Source of the DNA: an uncultured Bacilli bacterium
GTDB lineage: Bacteria > Bacillota_I > Bacilli_A > RFN20 > CAG-449
Reading direction: 5' to 3'
DNA length: 7,012 nt
Assembly: GCA_947593895.1 (NCBI GenBank)
Contig: CANQDY010000066.1
Span: 1 to 7,012 of the forward strand
The notes beneath the pieces were generated by a model. That model was given only the letters and a program-made list of their open reading frames with translations. It searched no databases and had not been told where the DNA came from. Shown here piece after piece: positions 1-6,536 of this stretch. Positions within the stretch are counted from its first letter, which is position 1, and each line of letters opens with the position of its first letter. Made by a program: the position numbers and the translations under genes.

Positions 1-1721
1 AATTGACTATTATATAAATTATAATAGAAACCTTCTTTCTTCATTAGTTGATTGTGATTTCCCACCTCAATAATATTACCATTATCCATAACTAAAATTA
101 AATCAGCATTTTTTATTGTTGATAATCTATGGGCAACGATAAAACAAGTTCTTCCTTCCATTAATAAATTAAATGCTTCTTGAATTTTCATTTCAGTTCT
201 GGTATCAATTGAAGAAGTTGCTTCATCTAAAATTAATAATGGTGGTCTTGTTAACATAATTCTTGAAACACAAAGCAATTGCTTTTGTCCTTGTGACAAA
301 CCTTCGCCGTCTTCTTTAATAACTGTATTAATTCCACTTTCCATCTGAGATACAAAATTTATACAATGAGATTTTTTTAATACGTCAATGACTTCTTCAT
401 CACTTGCGTTTTCTTTACCTATTTTTACATTGTCTTTTATTGTTCCTTCTTTGAGCCAAGTATCTTGTAATACCATTCCATAATTGTCCCTTAAACTCTT
501 TTTTGAAACATCCCTAATATTACTCTTATCAACCTTGATTACTCCTTTAATTGGATCATAGAATCTCATTAGTAAATTAATTAATGTAGTTTTACCACAT
601 CCCGTTGGGCCAACGATTGCCACTTTTGTCCCTGGTTTAATTTTTAAAGAAAAATCTTCGATAAGTTTAATTTCCTTTGAATAAGAAAAATAAACATGTT
701 CTAATTCAATTTGTCCCTTAACATTAATTAATTCATTTTCATTTGAAGGTTCTTCTTCTTCTTGAGATAATAATTCCCTTACTCTACTTGTAGAAGCAAA
801 TGAATTTTGAAGTTCACTAATAATTCCAGTAATCTCATTAAATGGTTTTGCGTAATGATTAACATAGAATAGTAACGATGATAATGTTCCAATTTTAATT
901 GGATTTGATCCAATACAAATTAACGCTCCAACAAAAGCTACGCTAGCATAAATCATCGCATTAATAAATCGAGTTGATGGATTAACAAGAGAAGAAAAGA
1001 ATATTGCCTTAGTTCCAACTTTTTCAATTTTATTATTTAAATTTAATGATTTATCGCTTATTTCTTTTTTCATATCAAAGAGTTGAATAATCTTTTCATT
1101 TGTTATCATTTCATTAATAAATCCCGTTTGATTTGCTTTAATAGTTGATTGTTTCATAAACAATGAATAAGTGGATTTAGAAATAAATCGAGCAATCAAT
1201 AATGAAAGTGGTGTCAAAATAAATACAACTAAAGCGATAAGATAATTCATGATAAACATAATAATTAAACAAGTAATTATAGTAACGATACTAGAAAATA
1301 GTTGATTAAATCCCATGATTAAACCATCAGAAATAGTTTCAACATCATTAATAATTCGATTAACCACATCACCAATTGGTTGATTATCAAGATACTTTAA
1401 AGGTAAACGATGAATTTTAGAATTCAAGTCGTTTCTCAAATCTTTTGTTATAAAAAAACAAATTTTGTTATTAATAATTTCTGATAAGTATTGGGAAATA
1501 CTTGCAACCACACTAATTGAAGCAATAATGATGCAATACATAATTACCTGATTCATATTAACTAAATTTAAACCAATTAATAAATCAATTACAAGTCCCA
1601 CTAAATAAGGAATTAATAAAATTAATAAACTAAAAATCAATGATAAAATTGATGAAAAAAATAGTAAGAATCGATATTTTTTTAAATATTTTAAAATAAA
1701 AGAAAGATTACTTTGTTTCAT
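1..1721 (-). CDS. ABC exporter half-transporter, catalytically intact subunit (3' end cut by window edge)
   Basis: This is a membrane ABC exporter half-transporter: an N-terminal six-helix transmembrane domain (about residues 1-310) fused to an ATPase domain (about 335-573). The frame is open for 573 codons and leaves the window at base 1. The last visible residues (GFYYNLYNSQ) are typical of the extreme C-terminus of the family, so probably only a few codons are missing. Visible motifs are Walker A GPTGCGKT (371-378), Q-loop Gln419, signature LSQGQ (475-479, Gln replacing the second position of LSGGQ), Walker B LLILDE (495-500) with catalytic Glu500, and switch His531. The start is the ATG at 1721, with AAAAGGAG seven bases upstream; it overlaps the end of the preceding ABC gene by 14 bp, implying translational coupling. 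Family knowledge: an intact Glu/His plus an altered signature marks the consensus-site partner of heterodimeric exporters such as the BmrCD or TM287/288 type. The substrate cannot be read from the sequence. Confidence 0.93.
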   Translation of the reverse strand, partial: MKQSNLSFILKYLKKYRFLLFFSSILSLIFSLLILLIPYLVGLVIDLLIGLNLVNMNQVIMYCIIIASISVVASISQYLSEIINNKICFFITKDLRNDLNSKIHRLPLKYLDNQPIGDVVNRIINDVETISDGLIMGFNQLFSSIVTIITCLIIMFIMNYLIALVVFILTPLSLLIARFISKSTYSLFMKQSTIKANQTGFINEMITNEKIIQLFDMKKEISDKSLNLNNKIEKVGTKAIFFSSLVNPSTRFINAMIYASVAFVGALICIGSNPIKIGTLSSLLFYVNHYAKPFNEITGIISELQNSFASTSRVRELLSQEEEEPSNENELINVKGQIELEHVYFSYSKEIKLIEDFSLKIKPGTKVAIVGPTGCGKTTLINLLMRFYDPIKGVIKVDKSNIRDVSKKSLRDNYGMVLQDTWLKEGTIKDNVKIGKENASDEEVIDVLKKSHCINFVSQMESGINTVIKEDGEGLSQGQKQLLCVSRIMLTRPPLLILDEATSSIDTRTEMKIQEAFNLLMEGRTCFIVAHRLSTIKNADLILVMDNGNIIEVGNHNQLMKKEGFYYNLYNSQ

Positions 1722-3438
1722 AATGATTCTCCTTTTCAAATTGACAATAATGAATTTCTTGATATAAACTGCAATTTTTTAGTAATTCTTCGTGAGTACC
1801 TTGAGCAATTAAGTTTCCATGATCTAAAACCAAAATATTATCGCAAGATACTAAAGAAGAAGTTCTTTGAGAAATAATAAAAACCGTAGTATCTTTTAAT
1901 TGTTTTAATTTCATTCGTAACTCTTTGTCAGTCTTATAATCTAAAGCTGAACTACTATCATCAAGAATTAGTATTTGTGAATTCTTTACTAATGCTCTTG
2001 CTATAGTTAAACGTTGCTTTTGACCACCTGAAAAATTTCTTCCCCCTTGCTCCACTTTTTCATCAATTCCTTTTGCTTTACTTCTGATAATATCTTCAGA
2101 TTGACTTAAAAAAATCGCTCGATATAATTCTTCATCACTAGCGGTTTTTTTCCCCCATAAAAGATTTGATCTAATCGTTCCTTCAAATAATACCGCCTTT
2201 TGAGGTACAATTGAAATATTATCCCTTAATTCATTTAAGCTATATGAATTTAATGGATATCCTTTATAAATAATTAAACCATTTGAAATATCATATCTAT
2301 GGTTAATTAAATTGATTAATGTAGTCTTTCCAGAGCCAGTACCGCCGATAATACCGATTGTTTGGTTCTTTTTAACATTAAATGATATGTCGTTTAATGC
2401 TTCTTTTCCATCATTGTTATATTTAAACGAAACATGATTAAAAGATAAAAAATCATCATTAATTTTTTCTTTTTCAACAAATTTCAAACTTGATTCAATA
2501 TTAAATAAACTATTAACTCTTTTACCACAGGCAATGGCTTTACTAATTGTAATCACCAAATTAGCAAGTTTTATCAGTTCAACTAAAATGAAGCTGATGT
2601 AGTTATAAAGTGCTACAACTTCACCATCAGTTAACTTACCCTGATTAACTTTTATTCCACCAAAATAAAGTAAGCATACAATTCCGAAATTAATAACTAA
2701 TATCGTCAACGGATTCATAATTAAAGAAATTTTACCAACAACAATTTGTAAATTAGTATATCTTCTATTTTTGTTTTCAAAATCTTCAATTTGCTTATCT
2801 TCAGAAGTAAAAGCTCTAATAACTCTAACTCCAGTCAAGTTTTCTTTAGTTTCTTTAGTAACTATATCCAAAGAGTTTTGAATATCTTTATATTTTGGTA
2901 ATGTCATTTTCATTACAATAACAACAATAAAAAATAAAATCGGAATCATAATAACTAAAATAAGAGCTAACTGAGCATCAACTACAAATGCCATAATTAA
3001 AGATCCAAAAACAATAAATGGTGAACGAAGTAATAGTCTTAAGAACATATTAACTCCAGTTTGAATTTGATTAATATCGCTAGTCATTCTAGTTAATAAT
3101 GTTGCATTACCTAATTGATCTATCTCCTTGTATGATAAGTCTAGAACATGATCAAATAAACCCTGCCTTATTCTGCAAGAATATTTATTTGCAACCTTAC
3201 TTGAAAAATATTGGGCAACAAGTGCAAAGCCAAAACTGCAAACACCTAAAACAATTAAAACTATGAATCTGATAATGATAAAATTTTGATCTTTACTAGG
3301 TATTCCTTTATCAATAATATCTGCGACAATTAATGGAACAGATAATTCCACGCAAGCTTCAAACAACTTAAAAAAAGGCGATAAAACCGATTGAAGTTTT
3401 AAACCTTTAGTATATTCAATTAGTTTTTTTTGCTTCAC
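1708..3438 (-). CDS. ABC exporter half-transporter, degenerate-site subunit (GTG start)
   Basis: This is a full-length half-transporter of 576 aa from a GTG start, with an N-terminal membrane domain (about 1-310) and a C-terminal ATPase domain (about 330-576). Motifs, numbered from the GTG, are Walker A GGTGSGKT (365-372), Q-loop Gln413, signature FSGGQ (469-473), Walker B ILILDD (489-494) with Asp in place of the catalytic Glu, and Gln524 where the switch His normally sits. It would pair with the downstream ABC protein. Its intact signature would complete that subunit's catalytic site, while its own site would bind but hardly hydrolyse ATP. Start choice: the frame extends to an ATG at 3480, but that ATG has no Shine-Dalgarno and lies 41 bp inside the preceding gene. 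The GTG at 3438 follows AAAGGAG with an 8-base spacer and comes one base after the preceding stop. The protein family is clear; the substrate is unknown. Its place in the feo operon suggests, but does not show, a role linked to iron. Confidence 0.92.
   Translation of the reverse strand: MKQKKLIEYTKGLKLQSVLSPFFKLFEACVELSVPLIVADIIDKGIPSKDQNFIIIRFIVLIVLGVCSFGFALVAQYFSSKVANKYSCRIRQGLFDHVLDLSYKEIDQLGNATLLTRMTSDINQIQTGVNMFLRLLLRSPFIVFGSLIMAFVVDAQLALILVIMIPILFFIVVIVMKMTLPKYKDIQNSLDIVTKETKENLTGVRVIRAFTSEDKQIEDFENKNRRYTNLQIVVGKISLIMNPLTILVINFGIVCLLYFGGIKVNQGKLTDGEVVALYNYISFILVELIKLANLVITISKAIACGKRVNSLFNIESSLKFVEKEKINDDFLSFNHVSFKYNNDGKEALNDISFNVKKNQTIGIIGGTGSGKTTLINLINHRYDISNGLIIYKGYPLNSYSLNELRDNISIVPQKAVLFEGTIRSNLLWGKKTASDEELYRAIFLSQSEDIIRSKAKGIDEKVEQGGRNFSGGQKQRLTIARALVKNSQILILDDSSSALDYKTDKELRMKLKQLKDTTVFIISQRTSSLVSCDNILVLDHGNLIAQGTHEELLKNCSLYQEIHYCQFEKENHYETK
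1729..1736 (-). promoter_or_regulatory. Ribosome binding site of the second ABC gene
   Basis: AAAAGGAG lies seven bases before the ATG at 1721, inside the last codons of the preceding ABC gene. It fixes the start and supports coupled synthesis of the two half-transporters in near-equal amounts. Confidence 0.8.
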
Positions 3439-3439
3439 T

Positions 3440-3601
3440 TCATTTTCTCCTTTTTTTACAATCTTGTCTTGAACATCCATTGCAAGAATACTTACATCGA
3501 TTTTTAACTATATAGATAATGGCAATAATGAGAACAAATAAGATTGCTCCTAGAACTAGATAATCCTGAAGTTTTAAACTATCTTCAAGTAGTTTTAACA
3601 T
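3440..3601 (-). CDS. FeoB-associated Cys-rich membrane protein
   Basis: This is a 53-aa protein with a short N-terminal segment (MLKLLEDSLKLQDY), one hydrophobic membrane helix (about residues 15-33) and a basic, Cys-rich tail. Four cysteines at 36, 40, 43 and 48 form CX3CX2CX4C, followed by KKRRK at the end. The positive tail places the cysteines in the cytoplasm by the positive-inside rule. Small proteins of this build are known next to feoB in Bacillota as FeoB-associated Cys-rich membrane proteins; a role in metal or redox handling at the permease is inferred and not demonstrated here. The start is the ATG at 3601, preceded by GGGGTGAG at about six bases. It overlaps the feoB stop by 7 bp, and the next ABC gene starts one base after its TGA. 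A longer upstream reading in the same frame exists (ATG at 3727) but would lie inside feoB without a ribosome site. Confidence 0.88.
   Translation of the reverse strand: MLKLLEDSLKLQDYLVLGAILFVLIIAIIYIVKNRCKYSCNGCSRQDCKKRRK
3447..3453 (-). promoter_or_regulatory. Ribosome binding site that decides the GTG start of the first ABC gene
   Basis: AAAGGAG ends eight bases before the GTG at 3438. It lies over the final codons of the Cys-rich protein gene. The alternative ATG at 3480 has no comparable site (the bases before it read TATTCTTGCA), so this site argues for the shorter protein. Confidence 0.75.
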
Positions 3602-5595
3602 AAGAGACTCACCCCATAGAATAGCATTGCCATAAAATAAGCAAATAAAGTCTGTCCTGCCATATATAGAATTGCTAACGATGTCGACTTTAATTCTTTT
3701 CTCAACACAGCAAAAGTAGCAATACAAGGCATATATAAAATAACAAAAACTAAAAAAGCTAAAATTTGTCCCGTATTTACATTAACTATTGCTAAATCAA
3801 CTGAGCCATATAAAACTGTTAAAGTTGAAACGAGACTCTCTTTTGCAGTCAATCCTGTAATTAATGAAGCACAATATCTCCAATCATTAATACCAATTGG
3901 TCTAAATAAAGGAGTAATAAAACTACTAATTTTACTAAGCATTGAACTATCAACTGAAATAGTATCTCCATCTACATAATTAAATTTAAAATCAAAACTA
4001 TTTAAAAACCAAATAATTAAACTACAAACAAAAATTACTGTAAAAGCCTTCTTAATAAAATCTTTAGCTTTCTCCCACATTAATAACAAAGTATTTTTTA
4101 CAGTTGGAAGACGATAATTAGGCAGTTCCATCATAAATGGGGTTGGTTTACTTTTTTTAATTAATTTTGAAATAAATCCAACTAAAATTCCAAGAGCAAC
4201 AGACAAGAAATATAATCCAAGAATAACTAAAACATCTAATTTAAAGAATCCTCCAACAACCGCAGTAAATATTGGAAGTTTGGCGCTACAAGGAATAAAA
4301 GGAATTAACATTAAGGTTAGTTTCTTGTCCTTTTCTGAAGCAGTGGTTCTTGTTGCCATAACCGCTGGAACACTACATCCAAAACCAATTAGTAAAGGAA
4401 CAAAACTTCTTCCTGATAAACCAATCTTTCTAAGAGGTTTATCCATAATAAAAGCAACTCTAGACATATAGCCGGTATCTTCAAGTAACGAGAGAAAAAA
4501 GAATAAAACCACAACCGTTGGAAGAAAAGATAATACACTAAATACACCCGTCATTAGTCCATCGCAAATTAAAGATATTAACACTATATTAAAATCAGCA
4601 TTATCCATTTCCTTATGAACTATATTAATTAAGTGATTTAATCCATTTCCTAACAAATCAGATATGTATGTATTGACTAAACCAAAAGTGATTGAAAAGA
4701 TTAACCCGATTATTAAAATAAAAATTGGAAATGCTAAATACTTATTAGTCAAAATTCGATCAATCTTAGATGAACGTATCTGCTCTTTTGTTTGGGTTGA
4801 TTTAATCGTGACCGATTTTTTTACTACTCTATCAATATAATTATATCTCATACCGATAATCGATATTTCATTATCATACCCATTATCATTTTCCATTTCG
4901 CATATAATGTGGCCTAATAAATCTACTTCATTCTCTGATAGATTGATTTCTTTAGATAAAATTTCATCTTTTTGAATTAATTGAGTAGCAACATATCTTT
5001 TTGGTAGACCATATTTTTCACAATGATCCTCAACTAAGTGCATAATCGCATGAATCGCTCTATGAACTGGTGAATCCTTCTCACAAACATCAATATGAAT
5101 TGGCATAATTTTATTTTTACCAACTTTAATAGTTTCCTCCATTAATTCATCTATTCCTTGGTTTTTGCTTGCAGAAATTGGACAAATTTTAACTCCTAAC
5201 CCTTCCGATAATTTATTAACATCGATACTATTTCCTGATGCATTAACTTCATCCATCATATTCAAAGCAATGATTAAAGGAACATCTAATTCTAATAATT
5301 GCATTGTTAAATACAGGTTTCTTTCAATATTTGTTGCATCGATAATATTTAAAACTACATCAGGTTTTTCTTTAATTATAAAATCTCTGGTAACAATTTC
5401 CTCGCTGGAATATGGTGTTAAAGAATAAATACCTGGCAAATCAACTAAAGAAATTTTCTCTTTATTCTTAATTTGACCAACTTTTCCATCGACTGTAACA
5501 CCAGGAAAATTTCCAACATGTTGATTTGATCCGGTCAATGCATTAAAAAGAGTTGTCTTTCCACAGTTTTGATTTCCAACAAGTGCAATTTTCAT
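3595..5595 (-). CDS. feoB: Ferrous iron transport protein B
   Basis: This is the GTP-dependent Fe(II) permease of the inner membrane, full length at 666 aa. The N-terminal G domain shows G1 GNQNCGKT (7-14), G2 around Thr34 (PGVTV), G3 DLPG (52-55), G4 NMMD (112-115) and G5 SAS (141-143). A helical cytosolic segment follows (about 145-270), then the polytopic membrane part from about residue 285. The two Gate motifs are clear: GFGCSVPAVMATR (404-416) and PFIPCSAKLPI (432-442), each with its conserved Cys. The start is the ATG at 5595, which begins right at the G domain (MKIALVGN) and has GGAGG nine bases upstream. An in-frame ATG at 5628 would add 11 residues and run back into feoA, so it is not favoured. 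The gene starts two bases after the feoA stop codon ends, and its 3' end overlaps the Cys-rich gene by 7 bp. Confidence 0.97.
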   Translation of the reverse strand: MKIALVGNQNCGKTTLFNALTGSNQHVGNFPGVTVDGKVGQIKNKEKISLVDLPGIYSLTPYSSEEIVTRDFIIKEKPDVVLNIIDATNIERNLYLTMQLLELDVPLIIALNMMDEVNASGNSIDVNKLSEGLGVKICPISASKNQGIDELMEETIKVGKNKIMPIHIDVCEKDSPVHRAIHAIMHLVEDHCEKYGLPKRYVATQLIQKDEILSKEINLSENEVDLLGHIICEMENDNGYDNEISIIGMRYNYIDRVVKKSVTIKSTQTKEQIRSSKIDRILTNKYLAFPIFILIIGLIFSITFGLVNTYISDLLGNGLNHLINIVHKEMDNADFNIVLISLICDGLMTGVFSVLSFLPTVVVLFFFLSLLEDTGYMSRVAFIMDKPLRKIGLSGRSFVPLLIGFGCSVPAVMATRTTASEKDKKLTLMLIPFIPCSAKLPIFTAVVGGFFKLDVLVILGLYFLSVALGILVGFISKLIKKSKPTPFMMELPNYRLPTVKNTLLLMWEKAKDFIKKAFTVIFVCSLIIWFLNSFDFKFNYVDGDTISVDSSMLSKISSFITPLFRPIGINDWRYCASLITGLTAKESLVSTLTVLYGSVDLAIVNVNTGQILAFLVFVILYMPCIATFAVLRKELKSTSLAILYMAGQTLFAYFMAMLFYGVSLLC

Positions 5596-5596
5596 T

Positions 5597-5821
5597 TTAT
5601 TTAACCTCCACCTTGATGGATTTTGCATCTTCTTTTCTTAAAGATAATTCATATCCACGAATTGAAATTTCCAAAGGATCTCCTAAAGGAGCTTTTTTTA
5701 TCACTTTAACCAAAGTATTAGGTAAAATTCCCATTTCTAAAAGTCTTCTTCTTAATGGTCCTTTACCCTCAATATCAATAATATTAGCGATTTGATTAAT
5801 TTTTAAATCAGTAACATCCAT
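5597..5821 (-). CDS. feoA: Ferrous iron transport protein A
   Basis: This is a 74-aa cytoplasmic protein of the FeoA family, an SH3-like beta-barrel thought to interact with FeoB and to be needed for Fe(II) uptake. The family pattern is visible: an N-terminal stretch (residues 1-20), the conserved helix with LRRRLLEMGILPNT (23-36), then the strands VKVIKKAPLGDPLEISIRG (38-56) and a final YELSLRKEDA segment. The length is typical. The start is the ATG at 5821 with AGAGG seven bases upstream. It is the first gene of the apparent operon; feoB follows after a single base. Regulation is probably at the promoter upstream (about 5843-5870), where I could not recognise a clear Fur, DtxR or MntR box. 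Confidence 0.95.
   Translation of the reverse strand: MDVTDLKINQIANIIDIEGKGPLRRRLLEMGILPNTLVKVIKKAPLGDPLEISIRGYELSLRKEDAKSIKVEVK
5605..5609 (-). promoter_or_regulatory. Ribosome binding site of feoB
   Basis: GGAGG sits nine bases before the ATG at 5595, inside the last codons of feoA. It decides the feoB start in favour of MKIALVGN over the upstream in-frame ATG. Confidence 0.75.
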
Positions 5822-5828
5822 AAAATAA

Positions 5829-5833
5829 CCTCT
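5829..5833 (-). promoter_or_regulatory. Ribosome binding site of feoA
   Basis: AGAGG lies seven bases before the feoA ATG at 5821. It is weaker than the other sites in the operon but well placed. Confidence 0.6.
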
Positions 5834-5842
5834 ATAAATTAT

Positions 5843-5870
5843 CTAATATAATATAATATAGTTTCAGCAA
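5843..5870 (-). promoter_or_regulatory. Candidate promoter of the feo-ABC operon
   Basis: On the minus strand TTGCTG (5870-5865) could be a -35 element, with TATTAG (5848-5843) as a -10 after 16 bases, placing the transcript start about 15-20 bases before the feoA ATG. The stretch between is a run of TATAT repeats, so other -10 hexamers are possible. This is the only reasonable candidate close to feoA, but in such AT-rich DNA chance matches are common. Confidence 0.3.
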
Positions 5871-6203
5871 AAAATATATTTTTTTATTTAAAAACAAGTA
5901 AAGAAAACTTTTTAAGATATTTTTGGAATGCTTTTTTGTCACGCCATTAGAATATAGCGTTCCATATACGGCAATTTAATTTGTAATCATTTGAACTTTC
6001 TTACATAATATTTTCTCTATATGATTTTACTTACAGGTAATATTATTTAGGCTTATCCTCTAGGTAAATAGATACTTTTTCTTTTGTTTATTCCAGGTTT
6101 AACCTTATTTCAATTTAAGTAATAATAACTACAAATTATACAATAACTCTTAATTACCACCTATTACTACAAACTCGGCTAACTTCTCATAATGAACCTT
6201 TTT

Positions 6204-6224
6204 GACCAATACTAGTCTTTGGTC
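6204..6224. repeat. Short inverted repeat (hairpin A)
   Basis: GACCAA and TTGGTC form a perfect 6-bp stem around a 9-base loop that contains the palindrome ACTAGT. On the plus strand it is followed by GTTTTC, which is too weak a T-run for a normal terminator. No gene on either strand ends here. Confidence 0.45.
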
Positions 6225-6242
6225 GTTTTCCTCAATTTCCTG

Positions 6243-6262
6243 ACTATGAGGACTCCCATAGT
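6243..6262. repeat. Short inverted repeat (hairpin B)
   Basis: ACTATG and CATAGT form a perfect 6-bp stem. The inner bases GG and CC can add two more pairs with a bulged A, leaving a three-base loop. It lies 18 bases from hairpin A, and the pair is the most structured part of the gene-free region. Confidence 0.45.
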
Positions 6263-6511
6263 AAAACATGTATCTTTCTACAATTAACTATTTATTATAT
6301 TATAAAGAGTTACGATTAAATTTTAATTTATTAAGCAACCTTACACTTATATAGTTTGTAATAAGTTTCTGTCCGTTAGTTCTCGATTTTGTTTCACACT
6401 TCTTTTTAGCTTTCAATCTAAAAATTGATACTTTGTTATTCTCTAAAACTTTATTTATAACTACACATATATTAAACTTTCACTAATAATATATGCCATC
6501 ACGGTACACTT

Positions 6512-6536
6512 AAAAAAATTAACCCATAAAGGCTAA
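6512..6536 (-). terminator. Rho-independent terminator of the CarD-like gene
   Basis: Read on the minus strand, TTAGCC and GGTTAA can pair (six pairs, one G-U) around the loop TTTATG, and are followed at once by seven T. The stop codon TAG is inside the first arm. The stem is short and only moderately GC-containing, so termination may be partial. Confidence 0.6.

Larger units (their letters stand above)
5875..6511. other. Long region without a recognisable gene
   Basis: Roughly 640 bases between the candidate feo promoter and the terminator of the CarD-like gene have stop codons in all six frames and no protein I recognise. The longest minus-strand open stretches are a 39-codon ATG frame (6150-6269) and a roughly 60-codon frame without an ATG (ending at 6300). 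Short inverted repeats occur: GACCAA/TTGGTC (6204-6209 and 6219-6224), ACTATG/CATAGT (6243-6248 and 6257-6262) and ATAATATT/AATATTAT (6005-6012 and 6039-6046). I looked for conserved blocks of RNase P RNA, tmRNA, SRP RNA and tRNA and did not find them. It may be a long leader or regulatory region, a structured RNA of unknown type, or a decayed gene. Confidence 0.6.

Noticed and set aside
3602..3727. Longer N-terminus of the Cys-rich protein from an ATG at 3727
   Set aside because: The extra part lies wholly inside feoB in another frame, has no ribosome site, and the compact 53-aa form matches the small family.
4280..4471. 63-aa plus-strand frame, and further plus-strand frames at 5165-5428 and 5553-5795
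   Set aside because: They lie opposite feoB and feoA coding sequence, show no recognisable protein, and are expected shadows of the real genes.
5596..5628. Longer FeoB N-terminus from ATG 5628
   Set aside because: It would overlap feoA and adds residues before the G domain that FeoB proteins normally lack; GGAGG is placed for the ATG at 5595.
5941..5960. ACGC/GCGT repeat, and GGAACGC against GCATTCC, as insertion sequence ends
   Set aside because: The arms are very short, no matching end is found near 6500, and no transposase remnant is recognisable between.
6095..6105. AGGTTTAACCT as a DtxR/MntR-type iron operator
   Set aside because: The half-sites are too close together (five bases between GG and CC instead of nine) and the site is about 275 bases from feoA.
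5940..6300. Possible RNase P RNA on the minus strand, suggested by GAGGAAAACGACC, AAGGTTAAACCT and GAGGATAAGCC in that order
   Set aside because: The blocks only loosely resemble the conserved regions, the spacing does not fit the B-type RNA I know, and the P4 partner sequence with ACAGAA next to GGCTTA is missing.
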